From positions 1 through 5,664 of the forward strand of contig JAFGRF010000245.1 of NCBI GenBank assembly GCA_016935295.1: a stretch of 5,664 nt of DNA, given 5' to 3'. Numbering within the stretch: the stretch's first letter is position 1; each line of letters begins with the position of its first letter. Origin of the DNA: Caldifarciminota bacterium (GTDB lineage: Bacteria > Hydrothermota > Tepidihabitantia > Tepidihabitantales > Tepidihabitantaceae). The notes under the pieces are model-generated. The model was given only the letters and a program-made list of their open reading frames with translations, did not search any database and was not told where the DNA came from. A program made the position numbers and the translations under genes. Positions 5,638 to 5,664 of the stretch are shown piece after piece.

Positions 5638-5664
5638 ATGATAGACCTCGCCTGCATCCGCATG
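5638..5664 (+). CDS. Possible start of the next gene (ABC-2 permease?), 3' partial
   Basis: An ATG at 5638 opens a frame (MIDLACIRM) that runs to the window edge. Only nine codons are visible and there is no convincing ribosome binding site, only a weak TTGAG very close upstream. Another in-frame ATG is at 5662. An ABC-2 permease is expected here because DrrA-type ATPase genes are usually followed by one, but the visible residues do not show this. Confidence 0.3.

Overview
This is a GC-rich (by eye about 60-65%), densely coded bacterial window in which every gene supported here lies on the + strand. The genes use the standard code with TAG, TAA and TGA stops, and good Shine-Dalgarno sites precede most starts. 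I cannot name the organism. Class I two-subunit fumarase, an anchor-less fumarate reductase-like pair and heptanucleotide arrays in the gaps fit an anaerobic, possibly uncultivated lineage, but that is inference.

Layout: (1) 1-648, the end of a metallo-beta-lactamase-fold hydrolase whose start lies just outside the window. (2) 649-702, a short gap filled by a degenerate 7-bp repeat array. (3) 703-2106, the alpha and beta subunits of an iron-sulfur (class I) fumarate hydratase. (4) 2110-4515, an iron-sulfur subunit and an FAD flavoprotein of the succinate dehydrogenase/fumarate reductase superfamily. (5) 4512-5534, a DrrA/NatA-type ABC transporter ATPase whose GTG start overlaps the flavoprotein stop. 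(6) 5535-5637, a gap dominated by two opposed 7-bp repeat arrays forming an 88-nt imperfect palindrome. (7) From 5638, a possible start of the next gene, perhaps the ABC-2 permease.

The four central genes make metabolic sense together: fumarase interconverts malate and fumarate, and the flavoprotein/iron-sulfur pair interconverts fumarate and succinate. Three sequence details favour a soluble fumarate reductase. No membrane anchor gene lies beside the pair. The usual FAD-linking histidine is replaced by asparagine. The cluster that is normally [3Fe-4S] has a fourth cysteine, so a second [4Fe-4S] cluster is expected. The electron donor is not encoded here. Spacing from 703 to 5534 (9, 3 and 9 nt, then a 4-nt overlap) suggests one transcript.

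The least ordinary signal is the AGAnnnn heptad repeat family. It occupies two of the gaps and has entered the coding start of the iron-sulfur subunit, where it is translated in frame. I see no defence system, CRISPR array, tRNA, rRNA or insertion sequence.
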